The notes under the pieces: generated by a model
Databases searched by the model: none
What the model was told of the DNA's origin: nothing
What the model saw: only the letters and a program-made list of their open reading frames with translations
Part shown: positions 57,267 through 64,000 of the stretch, piece by piece
Position numbering within the stretch: the stretch's first letter is position 1
Layout of the letters: each line of letters begins with the position of its first letter
Assembly: GCA_949287305.1 (NCBI GenBank)
Contig: CASEFX010000011.1
Coordinates: 62,001-126,000 of the forward strand
Direction: 5' to 3'
Length of the DNA stretch: 64,000 nucleotides
Source: an uncultured Sutterella sp.
GTDB lineage: Bacteria > Pseudomonadota > Gammaproteobacteria > Burkholderiales > Burkholderiaceae_F
Made by a program: the position numbers and the translations under genes

Positions 57267-57376
57267 CGCCCGTTCCCGGGGAACGGGCCTCCGCAACGCC
57301 GAAAGGCCCGTCCGGCGTTACCGACGCTGGGAAGAGCCCTGGGCGCTTCCTCGCGCCCTGAGGGCACTGCTGCGGC
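57267..57376. ncRNA. Candidate structured RNA or GC-rich fold, strand uncertain
   Basis: Between the ihfB terminator and the next terminator lies ~195 bp without a supported gene. It holds a 10-bp hairpin (57268-57288, arms GCCCGTTCCC and GGGAACGGGC) and a possible three-way junction: CCGCA (57291-57295) with TGCGG (57371-57375), AACGCCG (57295-57301) with CGGCGTT (57313-57319), and GCCCTGGGCGC (57336-57346) with GCGCCC plus AGGGC (57353-57365, TG bulge). It matches no RNA family I know. High GC could produce such pairings by chance. Confidence 0.3.
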
Positions 57377-57445
57377 ATTTCGAAGCGGGGGTGCACGGCA
57401 AAGGGGACGGCGGGCAGGTCGCGGCGCACGCGGAATCGATATGAG

Positions 57446-57480
57446 AAAAGGGGCGGCTCCCGACGGAGCCGCCCCTTTTT
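57446..57480. terminator. Strong bidirectional terminator
   Basis: AAAAGGGGCGGCTCC (57446-57460) with GGAGCCGCCCCTTTT (57465-57479), loop CGAC. It ends the amidohydrolase transcript on the minus strand and would also stop plus-strand transcripts. Confidence 0.9.
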
Positions 57481-57506
57481 CCCGCATGGGGATGCGAAGT
57501 GGAATA

Positions 57507-59117
57507 TCAGGCGCCTTCTCGTTCGTAGACGAAGCGGCCGCCCACCATCGTGGCGTCGACCTTCGCCGTGCGAAGCGTCACTTCCGGATTCGTGAAGATG
57601 TCCTCCGAGAGGACGACGAGGTCGGCGTAGTAGCCCGGGAAGAGACGTCCCTTGACGTTTTCTTCGAAGCTCGCGTAGGCGCTCTCGAGCGTGTAGCAGT
57701 CGACGGCGTCGTAGATGTCGATCTTTTCGCCGGGAAGCCAGCCGCCCTCGGGTTCGCCGCGCAGGTTCTTGCGCGTGACGGCGCAGTAGAGGTTGTCAAG
57801 CGGCGCCATGTCTTCGATCGGAGAGTCGGTGCCGAAGCTCGTGTGGATGCCCTTCTTCACCATCGTGCCGAAGGCGTAGCTCGTCGCCGTCAGTTCGGGA
57901 CCGACGCGGTCTTCGCAGATCTGCATGTCATAGTGCAGGAAGATCGGCTGCACGAGGGCGAGGATGTCGCTGCGGCGGAAGCGTTCGATCTGCTCGGCGT
58001 CCGTGATCTGGCAGTGAACGATCCCGAGGCGGAGCGGATTCGTGCCGTCGGGGCAGTAGTTTTCATAGCAGTTGAGGACGTTTTCCACGGCGCCGTCGCC
58101 GATGGCGTGGATCGCGACGCTGCAGCCGTACTCGACGGCCGTCGACACGAAGGCCTCGATCTGTTCGGGCGTAAGGGTGGCGATCCCCTTCGTCGTCGGA
58201 TCGTCCGCATAGGGACGGCGAAGAAGGGCCGTGCGCGCGCCGAGGCTGCCGTCGACGAAGAGCTTAAGCGGCCCGAAGCGGTGGAAGGGAGTGCCGCGGT
58301 TCGTCGTGTAGCCGCGCTCAAGGAAGGCGCGGTAGTCCTCGGGATTGGGGAAGTTCACCTGATGGTAGACGCGCACCGTCGGATTCAGCTGGGTACGGTT
58401 GTAGGCTTCGAGCACCGTTTCCCAGGAACCGCCGCGCAGGTCGTTCGTCTGCACCGAGGTCACGCCCGTTTCGGCGGCGTGCGCCATGGCGATGCGAAGG
58501 AGCTTTTCCGTGTCGTCCACGTCGTGCTTGCCGAGAATGGCGCGGACCTGGGGACGGGCGTTTTCGCGGATGATGCCGTTGGGTTCACCGTCGGGATCGC
58601 GGTCGATGGCGCCTCCCTCGGGGGCGACCGTGTCGCGCGTGACGCCGGCGAGGCGCAGGGCCGGGGTGTTGGCCGTCAGCACGTGCCCGCAGGCGCGCTC
58701 GAAGACGAGAGGATAGTCCGTCGTGATGTCGTCGAGGTCGTGGCGCGTGAGCATGCGGTGCTCGTCGGTGAAGTAGTCGTGATTCCACCCCATGCCGTGG
58801 AGCACGGTACCGGGCGTCGGGCGGTTCTTCTCGATGTACTCGAGCGTGATGCGCTTGACGTCGGCGATGCTGCGCGCCGTGTGGAGGCGCACGTCGGCGA
58901 GCGCGATCCCGGTGTTGAAGAGGTGCTGGTGCGAGTCGTTGAAGCCGGGCACCACCGTGCGGCCCCGGGCGTCCCAACGTTCGGCGTCGGAGGGCGCGGC
59001 GGCCGAGACTTCCTCGAGCGTGCCGACGGCCTTGACGAGTCCGTCGTCGATCAGGATCGCTTCGGCGAAGCGGCCGCGTTCCAGATAGATGTGGGCGTTG
59101 TAAATCAAAGTGGCCAT
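57507..59117 (-). CDS. YtcJ-family metal-dependent amidohydrolase
   Basis: Amidohydrolase-superfamily protein (536 residues) of the YtcJ type. Metal ligands His63 and His65 are in GFNDSHQHLFNTG; other family motifs are HGMGWNHDYF, DGSLGARTALL, AIHAIGDGAVENVL, IVHCQITD and the late Asp in SFGTDSPIEDM. No signal peptide, so cytoplasmic. Characterised relatives cleave C-N bonds in formamides, N-acyl amino acids or cyclic ureides. It begins 13 bases after the APC permease stop with a GGAG ribosome site, so it is co-transcribed under the lysine riboswitch. This suggests a substrate that yields lysine or a lysine-like product (inference). Confidence 0.9.
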   Translation of the reverse strand: MATLIYNAHIYLERGRFAEAILIDDGLVKAVGTLEEVSAAAPSDAERWDARGRTVVPGFNDSHQHLFNTGIALADVRLHTARSIADVKRITLEYIEKNRPTPGTVLHGMGWNHDYFTDEHRMLTRHDLDDITTDYPLVFERACGHVLTANTPALRLAGVTRDTVAPEGGAIDRDPDGEPNGIIRENARPQVRAILGKHDVDDTEKLLRIAMAHAAETGVTSVQTNDLRGGSWETVLEAYNRTQLNPTVRVYHQVNFPNPEDYRAFLERGYTTNRGTPFHRFGPLKLFVDGSLGARTALLRRPYADDPTTKGIATLTPEQIEAFVSTAVEYGCSVAIHAIGDGAVENVLNCYENYCPDGTNPLRLGIVHCQITDAEQIERFRRSDILALVQPIFLHYDMQICEDRVGPELTATSYAFGTMVKKGIHTSFGTDSPIEDMAPLDNLYCAVTRKNLRGEPEGGWLPGEKIDIYDAVDCYTLESAYASFEENVKGRLFPGYYADLVVLSEDIFTNPEVTLRTAKVDATMVGGRFVYEREGA

Positions 59118-59130
59118 GACGATTCTCCGA

Positions 59131-60519
59131 TTACGATTGATTTTCGAGGGCGTCGTGCTGCTTCCTGAAGAAGAGCTCGTAGAGACCGAGACCGAAGAGC
59201 GGCACCAGTAGGCCCAGGGCGGCGGTGACCGGATCCTTCGTGACCGTGTTGACGATGAGGCCGATCATGACGCAGCAGATGATGATCACGAGGAAGGGAT
59301 AGAGCCAAACGCGGTAGGGGCGTTCGAGCGTCGGATACTTGCGGCGCAGCACGATCACCGAGAAGAAGGTCATGCCGTGGAAGATCATGCCGACGACGGC
59401 GACGAGGCTCGTGAGTTCGGAGAGCGTGCGCGAGCTCACGAGGATGATCGCCATGATGGCCGAGGCGATCTGCGCGTTGATCGGGGTGCGCGAGACCGGA
59501 TGCAGCTTGGCGAAGCTCTTGAAGAGCGCGCCGTCGCGGGCCATGGCGTAGTACATGCGCGGGAAGACCATGATGCAGCCGTTGAGCGAATTGAAGATCG
59601 CGAGGATCATGGCGGTGCCGACGATGATCATGCCGGCCGAACCGAAGAGTTCGTTCGCGGCGTGCGTGCCGAGGTAGAAGTCCCCGCCGTTGACGAGATT
59701 GACGATCGTGTCGTAGGGGAGCACGCGGTAGACGGCGTAGTTGAAGAGGACGTAGAGGAGCGCGACGCCCGTGATCGAGCCGATCAGCGCGAGCGGGATG
59801 TTGCGCTTCGGATTCTTGATTTCCTCTGCGATGTTGTTGAGGTTCGTCCACCCTTCATAGGCCCAGAGGGTGGCGATCACGGCGAAGCCCACCATGCTGC
59901 AGAGTTCGGGAATGCTCGGCATTTCGCCCGGGAAATACGTGAGGTCGGGCGATTCGTTCCCCATCACGAGGCCGCAGACGAGGATGAGGAGGATCGGGAG
60001 CATCTTGAGGATCATGAAGATGTTCTGCACGAGGCTGCCGAAGCGGATCCCGCAGAGGTTCACGCCCGTGAGGAGCAGGATGGCCGTGATGGCGATCGCC
60101 TTCTGCGTGAGCTCGCCGAGCGGTACGAAGCTCGAAATCGCTGCGGCGAAGGCGACGGCAAGCGCCGCGATCGAGCCCGAGGAGGAAAGGCAGAAGTTCG
60201 CGAAGCCGCACATGAAGGCGACGCGTTCGCCGTAGGCTTCGCGCAGGTAGACGTAGTAGCCGCCCGCCTTCGGCATCATGGCGCCGAGTTCGGCAAAGCA
60301 GATCCCCGACATGAGGGTGACGAGGCCGCCGATGAGCCAGACGAGAAGGGCGAGGCCGAGGCTCATGCCGCTTCGCTGTAGCACGATGGCGCCGATGTAG
60401 AAGATGCCCGAGCCGATCATGATGCCGGCCAGGACGGAAATGCCGCCGAAGAGCCCGACGTCGCGTCGAAGCTCGGTCTTTTCAGACGTCAGCGAGGAAA
60501 GGTTGTTGTTGGTTGTCAC
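59131..60519 (-). CDS. APC-superfamily amino-acid permease, lysine-riboswitch controlled
   Basis: Inner-membrane transporter (462 residues, 12 predicted helices) of the LAT/SteT branch of the APC superfamily. The first-helix motif is GIMIGSGIFYIGAIVL, and helix 3 region AELGAMMPKAGGYYVYLREAYG is typical of the family (short form PKAGGYYVYLREAYG). GFAVIATLWAYEGWTNLNNIAEEIKNP (short form WAYEGWTNLNNIAEEIKNP) is the helix 6 region. GTG start at 60519 has GGAG upstream. A lysine riboswitch and terminator precede it, so lysine or a lysine derivative is the expected cargo, though sequence alone does not prove it. Confidence 0.92.
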   Translation of the reverse strand: MTTNNNLSSLTSEKTELRRDVGLFGGISVLAGIMIGSGIFYIGAIVLQRSGMSLGLALLVWLIGGLVTLMSGICFAELGAMMPKAGGYYVYLREAYGERVAFMCGFANFCLSSSGSIAALAVAFAAAISSFVPLGELTQKAIAITAILLLTGVNLCGIRFGSLVQNIFMILKMLPILLILVCGLVMGNESPDLTYFPGEMPSIPELCSMVGFAVIATLWAYEGWTNLNNIAEEIKNPKRNIPLALIGSITGVALLYVLFNYAVYRVLPYDTIVNLVNGGDFYLGTHAANELFGSAGMIIVGTAMILAIFNSLNGCIMVFPRMYYAMARDGALFKSFAKLHPVSRTPINAQIASAIMAIILVSSRTLSELTSLVAVVGMIFHGMTFFSVIVLRRKYPTLERPYRVWLYPFLVIIICCVMIGLIVNTVTKDPVTAALGLLVPLFGLGLYELFFRKQHDALENQS

Positions 60520-60587
60520 GGAAAGTCTCCAAGGGGTTGCGTCCGCCTTTTTTTCGCGGCGTAAACGCGAGGGTTTCTAAAAGAGAC

Positions 60588-60614
60588 AAAAAAGCCGCAT
60601 CTATCGACGCGGCT
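60588..60614 (-). terminator. Riboswitch expression-platform terminator
   Basis: On the minus strand, AGCCGC (60614-60609) pairs with GCGGCT (60598-60593) and is followed by six Ts (60593-60588). The loop contains CGATAG, complementary to CTATCG in the 3' strand of the riboswitch P1 helix, giving a plausible antiterminator. Confidence 0.8.
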
Positions 60615-60639
60615 CCATGACAGTGCAGAAACAGCGGCC

Positions 60640-60803
60640 GATAGCTCCTCCGCACGGCAGTGCGTGCGGGAGTCCTGCGGATGTTCTCCGCAGAACCAGC
60701 TTCAAAGACCCGTCGGTCTTTGCGCTTCGGCGGTTTGACCTTTCGCCGTCGTCGTCGGGCACCCCCTCGGACGGCTACTCTTTCGCACCGCGCCTCTATC
60801 CGA
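60640..60803 (-). promoter_or_regulatory. Lysine riboswitch (L box)
   Basis: Read on the minus strand, the segment shows the lysine aptamer's conserved blocks in order: GATAGAGGCGCG (start, P1 and loop), AAGAGTAGCC (P2 turn), GGCGAAAGGTCAAACCGCC, GCCGAAGCGCAAAGACC (P3 core), GAAGCTGG, then P4 hairpin CTGCGG/CCGCAG, GGACTCC, P5 hairpin CCGCACG/CGTGCGG, and the closing GGAGGAGCTATC. P1 forms by GATAG with CTATC. The match to the known lysC-type element is in sequence and helix order. A terminator follows, so lysine binding should turn off the permease and amidohydrolase genes. Confidence 0.88.
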
Positions 60804-60814
60804 ACTTGTTTGTC

Positions 60815-61058
60815 GTGGGGTTACTTTCGCAAATTCCCCGCGGTTTGTCCACTTGCACAGCCGAGAATGTTCGGGGAAAACGGACTTTTTCATCGGAGTG
60901 CAAAGCCTTTGGGAGGTTTGCCTTAGGGAATAGGAAAGGGTTTTCGGGAAAAAGGCCCTCGCGGAGCGCTCCGCGCCCGATGCGAATGGGCTTTCGCGCC
61001 GCGAAGAAGACGCCCTTTCTTGTAAAATGACACGTTTTCTCTGTAGCGGATTTTGGCC
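60815..61058. promoter_or_regulatory. Divergent promoter region between riboswitch and lapB
   Basis: About 245 bases with no gene. It should hold the minus-strand promoter of the riboswitch transcript (TGGACA-like -35 near 60850 and a weak -10) and the plus-strand promoter of lapB (TAAAAT at 61023-61028). A 16-base perfect palindrome CGCGGAGCGCTCCGCG lies at 60960-60975. Confidence 0.4.
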
Positions 61059-62219
61059 ATGGATCTCGAACTCTGGCATCTCATTTTGTTGCCCGTTCTT
61101 TTTGCGGCCGGCTGGATCAGCCGGGGCGTCGAAAAACGTCAGAACGAAGCGGAAGTGACGCAGACGCCGGAGGCCTATTCGCAGGGCGTGACGCTGCTCT
61201 TGGCCGGAAAGGAGGAAAAGGCGATCGACTGCTTCATCGAAGCGGTGCGCCTCGAGCCCGAACGCACGGATCTACACTTCATTCTCGGACGCCTCTTTCG
61301 CGGCCGCGGGGAGTTTGCCCGCGCGATCCGCGTGCACGAGTCCCTCATGAACAACGCCGACCTTCCGACGGAGGACCGGGTCGAGGCCATTCGGGCTCTG
61401 GCGGAAGACTTCATGACGGCGGGGCTTTTCGATCGGGCGGAAGAAGCCTACCGCATGCTCGCCGACATTCCCGACACGCACCTCGACGCTCTTCGGGCGC
61501 TTCTTCGCATCTACATCATCGAGCACGAATGGACGGCGGCGATCGACACCGCGCGCGCTCTCGAAAAGGAAGCCGAAGAGGACCGCTCGCAGGAAATCTC
61601 CCACTACTATTTGGAACTCGCCGACACGGCCTTGCGCCAGAAGCGCCTCGACTTCGCGGACGAATGCGTCGACGAGGCCCTGCGCACCGTGGCGCTTTCG
61701 CCCCGCGCCTGGGTGACGCGCGGTGTCATCGCGCTCGCGGCGGGGGACGCCGCGAAGGCCGAGGCCGCCTGGCGGCGTCTTCTTGAATTCGCGCCCGAAT
61801 ACGTGCCGCTCGTTGCGGGGAAGCTCGCCGACGCGATGGTGGCGCAGGGCAAGAAGGAGGAGGCGCTCGACTTTCTCGTTCGCTGCGGCAACGATCCGGC
61901 CGCGACCGACGCGGTCGACGAAATCCTCACCCGCATCGGCAAGCTCGCGGGCGAAGACGAGGCCCGCGTCTTCGCCGAGAAGATCCTCAAGGCGCATCCG
62001 ACGCTCGCCACCTACAGCGCCTACCTCAAGGGCGCCACGGGCGTCTCTCCCAACGAAGAGATGACGAAGATGCTCTCGGGGATGATGCAGCGCTACGCCC
62101 GACGCTTTTCGCGCTATCAGTGCAAGAAGTGCGGCTTTCTCGCCTCGAGCTTCGCGTGGGGATGCCTCGGCTGCGGCGCCTGGGACAGCTTCCCGCCGCG
62201 CAAGATCGACGAGGCTTGA
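61059..62219 (+). CDS. lapB: Lipopolysaccharide assembly protein LapB
   Basis: Inner-membrane-anchored cytoplasmic TPR protein (386 residues) that, in E. coli, controls LpxC degradation and LPS synthesis with FtsH. N-terminal membrane helix (about residues 3-19, ELWHLILLPVLFAAGWI), TPR repeats through ~300 (QGVTLLLAGKEEKAIDCFIEA, ELADTALRQKRLDFADECVDEA in part), and a C-terminal rubredoxin-like metal site CKKCGF...CLGCGAWDSFP. The ATG is at 61059; TTG two codons earlier is also in frame. LapA is missing; the lysine-regulated pair occupies the space between ihfB and lapB. Confidence 0.93.
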   Translation: MDLELWHLILLPVLFAAGWISRGVEKRQNEAEVTQTPEAYSQGVTLLLAGKEEKAIDCFIEAVRLEPERTDLHFILGRLFRGRGEFARAIRVHESLMNNADLPTEDRVEAIRALAEDFMTAGLFDRAEEAYRMLADIPDTHLDALRALLRIYIIEHEWTAAIDTARALEKEAEEDRSQEISHYYLELADTALRQKRLDFADECVDEALRTVALSPRAWVTRGVIALAAGDAAKAEAAWRRLLEFAPEYVPLVAGKLADAMVAQGKKEEALDFLVRCGNDPAATDAVDEILTRIGKLAGEDEARVFAEKILKAHPTLATYSAYLKGATGVSPNEEMTKMLSGMMQRYARRFSRYQCKKCGFLASSFAWGCLGCGAWDSFPPRKIDEA

Positions 62220-62369
62220 GAATTTTTACAACTCACGAAGCTTGGTTTTTCGTGAATCGCCCTCACTTTCTTAGAATGATGGAACGTCTTTTCCCGCGCC
62301 GATCCGGCAGCGCTCGGGAAACAACAGAACGATAGAGCCGGCATTTTCGAATCGAACAGTACCACCACC

Positions 62370-63263
62370 ATGTTGAAGCGTTTCGGCTTTCTCTTTTTGG
62401 CGAACCTCGCCGTCTTTCTGATGCTCTCGATCGTGCTTACGGTCGTGCAGATGGTCTTCGGCGTCAATTTCGGCACCATGACCGGACAGAGTCTCAACAT
62501 CGGGACTCTCTTCGTCTTTTCCATGGTCGTCGGCTTCACGGGCTCGATCATTTCGCTACTCATGAGCAAGTCCATGGCGAAGATGAGCATGGGCCTCACG
62601 ATGATCGACACCAACAATCCGAATCCGGGGCTCGAAGCCTGGCTCGTCGACGTCATTCGCCGTCAGTGCGCCAAGACGGATCTTCCGATGCCCGAAGTCG
62701 GCATCTATCAGGGCGAACCCAACGCCTTTGCGACGGGCGCCTCGCAGTCGAGCTCCCTCGTGGCGGTTTCCACGGGTCTTCTCGAACTCATGAACCGCGA
62801 AGAAGTCGAGGCCGTCATCGCGCATGAACTCTCGCACGTCAAGAACGGCGACATGGTCACGCAGACCCTTCTGCAGGGCGTCATGAACACCTTCGTCGTC
62901 TTTGCCTCGCGCCTCATCGGCTGGGTGGTCGACCGCGTCGTGCTTCGCAACGAAGAGGAACGCGCCGGGATCGGCTACTACGTGACGAGCATGGTGCTCG
63001 ACATCGTCTTCGGCATGCTCGCCGGGATCGTGGTCGCCTATTTCTCGCGCTACCGCGAATACCACGCCGACGCCGGCGCCGCGCGCATCATGGGCAACGA
63101 ACGCCCGATGATCAGCGCTCTGCAGCGCTTGGGCGGTATCGAACCCAACGAACTTCCGGGCGCCGTCAAGGGCTTCGGGATTTCGGGCGGCATCGGTTCG
63201 CTCTTTGCGACGCACCCCTCGATTGAGGACCGCATCGCCGCGCTGGAATCGCACCGCTATTGA
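62370..63263 (+). CDS. htpX: Membrane zinc protease HtpX
   Basis: Inner-membrane M48 metalloprotease (297 residues) for quality control of membrane proteins. Two N-terminal helices (about 5-30 and 45-65), zinc motif AHELSHVKNGD with His152, Glu153 and His156, two further helices (about 165-185 and 205-225), and the third-ligand region YREYHADAGAARIMG. The C-terminal LFATHPSIEDRIAAL is conserved. The start MLKRFGFLFLAN is typical. Followed by a very strong terminator. Confidence 0.96.
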   Translation: MLKRFGFLFLANLAVFLMLSIVLTVVQMVFGVNFGTMTGQSLNIGTLFVFSMVVGFTGSIISLLMSKSMAKMSMGLTMIDTNNPNPGLEAWLVDVIRRQCAKTDLPMPEVGIYQGEPNAFATGASQSSSLVAVSTGLLELMNREEVEAVIAHELSHVKNGDMVTQTLLQGVMNTFVVFASRLIGWVVDRVVLRNEEERAGIGYYVTSMVLDIVFGMLAGIVVAYFSRYREYHADAGAARIMGNERPMISALQRLGGIEPNELPGAVKGFGISGGIGSLFATHPSIEDRIAALESHRY

Positions 63264-63284
63264 TCGGTCTCTCATTCCTCAAGA

Positions 63285-63317
63285 AGCCCGCTTCGCCCGC
63301 GAAGCGGGCTTTTTTTC
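63285..63317 (+). terminator. Terminator after htpX
   Basis: AGCCCGCTTCG (63285-63295) with CGAAGCGGGCT (63300-63310), then TTTTTTT. The next ~260 bases (63318-63577) contain no supported gene; I see nothing distinctive there. Confidence 0.92.
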
Positions 63318-63577
63318 GCTCCGGAGAAAAGCCGTCGATTATTGCGGCGGATGACCCGCTGAGGTCCCTAGACAACGAATCCCTGCGGGCCGCCCTCGTC
63401 TCTTTTTGCTTCGGTCGTCGTCGACGGCGAGGAGCTTCGGGTTCGGTCCCGCGTGAAGATCGGGTCGGCGATCCGGCTGCCGACGCGCATGCCCGTGCGA
63501 AAAGACCGGGCGAAAAAATGGCTATGAAGGCGACGTCTTCACCCTACATGAGGAAAGTCAAACTCTTTCTTTCATGA

Positions 63578-63608
63578 AAAAAAGCCGGTGCGGCGGACCG
63601 CACCGGCT
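63578..63608 (-). terminator. Terminator after the MATE gene
   Basis: AGCCGGTGCGG (63583-63593) with CCGCACCGGCT (63598-63608); seven Ts follow on the minus strand. Confidence 0.92.
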
Positions 63609-63628
63609 GCATGCGAAACGTTCGGACG

Positions 63629-64000
63629 TCAGGCCCGCGCCTCTCGAATGACGCGTTCGACCTCTTCGGGCGAATGGTGTTCGTCGCGCGAGCGCTGCCG
63701 CCCCACCCAGAGGGCCATGGCGAGAAGCGAAAGACCCGTGAGGATGAGGCCCACGGCCGTGGCGCCCCAGAAGCCGAAGGCGCCGTACGGACCGCCCGCC
63801 CATTCGGCGCCGAAGGCGAGCTGATACCCGATCCCGATCCCCACGCCCCAGAGCATGATGCCGTAGATGAACATCGGGGCGCGCGTGACGCGGTAGCCGC
63901 GAAGCGCAAAGCTCGAGACGGCCTGCATGGCGTCGAAGACGTGGTAGGTGCAGCCGAAGGCGACGAGGGCCGCCGCGGTGGCGGCCACGCCCGCGTCGCT
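63629..64000 (-). CDS. MATE-family efflux transporter (C-terminal part)
   Basis: The last 123 residues of a multidrug and toxin extrusion (NorM-type) transporter. The frame is open to the window edge, so the start lies outside. Visible are three membrane helices, the first with FGCTYHVFDAMQAVSSFALRGY and then the family-typical GYRVTRAPMFIYGIMLWGVGIGIGY (short form RVTRAPMFIYGIMLWGVG), followed by GPYGAFGFWGATAVGLILTG and a charged tail with EEVERVIREA. Such exporters use Na+ or H+ gradients to expel cationic drugs. Confidence 0.88.
   Translation of the reverse strand, partial: SDAGVAATAAALVAFGCTYHVFDAMQAVSSFALRGYRVTRAPMFIYGIMLWGVGIGIGYQLAFGAEWAGGPYGAFGFWGATAVGLILTGLSLLAMALWVGRQRSRDEHHSPEEVERVIREARA

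Noticed and set aside
57291..57376. Cobalamin riboswitch (a GGGCACTG segment recalls the CCACTG motif)
   Set aside because: The B12 box and the conserved GGGAA-GGTG core are not present in the right order on either strand, and no cobalamin or transport gene follows.
60640..60803. Glycine riboswitch (GCCGAAGCGCAAA resembles part of the glycine aptamer)
   Set aside because: The full order of conserved blocks, including GATAGAGG at the start, GCTGG and GGAG-GCTATC at the end, fits the lysine element; the glycine CTCAGG and GGACAG elements are absent.
63260..63577. A 105-codon open frame after htpX
   Set aside because: It starts inside the htpX stop region, runs through a strong terminator and has no ribosome site or recognisable sequence.

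Overview
The window is a 64-kb, gene-dense, high-GC piece of a bacterial chromosome. Gene content and order point to a betaproteobacterium of the order Burkholderiales. The evidence is ispB divergent from rplU-rpmA-obgE-proB; coaE-zapD-yacG; accB-accC-prmA-DUF3426-pfkB; ffh divergent from a CcsA-like gene, a PP0621-type gene and ampD; gyrA-serC-cmk-rpsA-ihfB; and an OmpA of Bordetella type. Several usual neighbours are missing: ubiG beside gph, pheA-hisC-tyrA-aroA between serC and cmk, lapA between ihfB and lapB, and tolB-pal after tolA. This streamlining, with the tmRNA tag ANNKRFALAA, would fit a gut-associated Sutterellaceae member (Sutterella/Parasutterella type). The family placement is inference; no 16S gene is present.

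Layout. 1-4.8 kb: phosphate uptake and its control (pstC-pstA-pstB-phoU-phoB-phoR). 4.8-6.6 kb: yacG, zapD, coaE. 6.6 kb: tRNA-Pro(CGG). 6.7-11 kb: ispB, then rplU-rpmA-obgE and proB. 11-16 kb: proS convergent with ybgC-tolQ-tolR-tolA. 16-20.5 kb: a membrane orphan, then ffh-ruvC-ruvA-ruvB. 20.7-23 kb: CcsA-like, PP0621-like, ampD, yggT. 23-28.5 kb: a sugar kinase, DUF3426, prmA, accC, accB and an unrecognised gene. 28.6-32.6 kb: mpl, an esterase and an RNase II/R-family exonuclease. 32.65-33.43 kb: a gene-free array of ~280-bp tandem repeats. 33.5-38.2 kb: EamA exporter, mgtE, KTSC protein, lytic transglycosylase, rsmE. 38.4-44.1 kb: tkt-gapA-pgk-pepT. 44.3-46.6 kb: a polar amino-acid ABC transporter. 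46.7-47.0 kb: tmRNA. 47-50 kb: gph, ompA, mtaD-like deaminase. 50.4-57.2 kb: gyrA, serC, cmk, rpsA, ihfB. 57.5-60.8 kb: an amidohydrolase and an APC permease on the minus strand. 61-64 kb: lapB, htpX and the 3' end of a MATE exporter.

The most notable item is a lysine riboswitch (L box) on the minus strand at about 60640-60803, followed by an intrinsic terminator at 60588-60614. It precedes the APC permease and YtcJ-like amidohydrolase pair. That suggests a lysine-repressed operon for import and processing of lysine or lysine conjugates, inserted where lapA normally sits. Other items worth following are the 280-bp repeat array with its eight-copy 18-bp motif, a methionine at the quinolone-determining Asp87 position of GyrA, structured leaders before serC and rpsA, and a possible three-way-junction RNA at 57267-57376.

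Most of the window is housekeeping. No CRISPR array, rRNA operon, prophage or intact insertion sequence was seen.
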